The notes under the pieces: generated by a model
Database searches by the model: none
What the model was told of the DNA's origin: nothing
The model's input: only the letters and a program-made list of their open reading frames with translations
Translations under genes and position numbers: made by a program
Part shown: piece by piece, positions 51,213 to 51,603 of the stretch
How the letters are laid out: every line of letters starts with the position of its first letter
Numbering within the stretch: the first letter of the stretch is position 1
NCBI GenBank assembly: GCA_019261985.1
Contig: JAFAQY010000011.1
Span: 1 to 51,603, forward strand
Reading direction: 5' to 3'
Source: Bryobacterales bacterium
Lineage (GTDB): Bacteria; Acidobacteriota; Terriglobia; Bryobacterales; Bryobacteraceae
DNA: 51,603 nucleotides

Positions 51213-51603
51213 ATGTCTGGTGTTTCTATTTTGGTCTCCGGCTCCTGCGGCCTTATCGGCTCGGAAGTATCTGTTCTTCGCGCGCCAAGGCCTCCGGGTT
51301 ACCGGTATCGACGACAATCACCGCGCGGTCTTCTTCGGCCCGGAAGGGGATACGAGCTGGGTTCTCGAGCGCCTGCGCCGTGAAATTTCGGGTTACCGGC
51401 ACGAAGCCATCGACATCCGCGACCGTGAGGCGGTGCTGCGCCTCATCAAGGAACTTCGCCCGAGTCTGATTATCCATACGGCCGCCCAGCCATCGCACGA
51501 CCGCGCCGCCGCCATTCCGGTCCTCGATTTCGAAGTGAACGCGCTTGGAACTCTGCACCTGCTGGAAGCCGCCCGGCGGTTCTGCCCGGAAGCCCCCTTT
51601 ATT
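51213..51603 (+). pseudogene. CDP-paratose 2-epimerase-like NAD-dependent epimerase, 5' part, frameshifted
   Basis: The ATG at 51213 gives MSGVSILVSGSCGLIGSE, the NAD-binding Rossmann motif GxxGxxG. The frame then shifts near 51270-51273; from 51274 the next frame runs FFARQGLRVTGIDDNHRAVF, FGPEGDTSWVL, IDIRDREAVLRLIKEL, IIHTAAQPSHDRAAA and VLDFEVNALGTLHLLEAARR to the right edge. The FFGPEGxTSW and HTAAQPSHD segments are typical of CDP-tyvelose/CDP-paratose 2-epimerases, which make dideoxy sugars for O-antigen. One base is extra or missing; the cause is unclear. The catalytic YxxxK lies beyond the window. Confidence 0.8.

Overview
The window (51.6 kb) looks like a chromosomal segment of an Acidobacteriota bacterium, most likely of the Solibacter/Bryobacter type. 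This is an inference from gene content: a Cna-like-domain TonB receptor, SBBP-repeat and 'DTR'-repeat exported proteins, WbsX-type sugar proteins, short palindromic repeats between genes, and small membrane-anchored coiled-coil proteins. No rRNA, tRNA or CRISPR array was found.

Region 1 (1-12.8 kb) is housekeeping. A tightly overlapped minus-strand operon, cyaY-hemW-ltaE (ltaE cut by the left edge), is divergent from rplA-rplJ-rplL-rpoB-(small coiled-coil ORF)-rpoC. rplK is not next to rplA. A tandem palindromic repeat lies between rplJ and rplL. A 91-bp compound palindrome and a good sigma70-type promoter lie between rplL and rpoB. RpoB carries an eight-cysteine insertion near its N-terminus.

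Region 2 (13-27 kb) is mixed. It holds a TonB-dependent receptor, a LytTR response regulator and a LytS-type kinase (probable partners), a frameshifted outer-membrane protein gene, a radical SAM plus ATP-grasp pair, an exported DUF4097-like protein, a ten-helix membrane protein with internal repeats, and an S9 peptidase. The radical SAM gene is the main discovery. Its apparent stop is TGA followed by codons for Ala-Glu-Pro, so read as selenocysteine it gives the Cys-Sec-Ala-Glu-Pro tail of the CUAEP/CCAEP-tail radical SAM (seleno)protein family. A candidate SECIS hairpin lies at the expected distance. A palindromic double-hairpin repeat occurs three times around this pair, once inside the ATP-grasp gene, where it is translated.

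Region 3 (27-51.6 kb) is a surface-polysaccharide/exported-protein island, visibly less GC-rich and scattered with broken genes. It contains methyltransferases, a WbsX family protein, a sulfotransferase beside a decayed paralogue, a GT4 glycosyltransferase, a giant methyltransferase-coiled coil-glycosyltransferase fusion, a double GT2 protein, an SBBP repeat protein, three large polytopic membrane proteins and two small lipoproteins, ending in a frameshifted CDP-paratose 2-epimerase-like gene at the right edge. A beta-rich module recognisable by 'GWA ... RPDV ... GW' recurs in the sulfotransferase, both lipoproteins and the C-termini of the membrane proteins. A partial duplication at 48.5 kb shows how lipoprotein/membrane-protein pairs have been copied and eroded.
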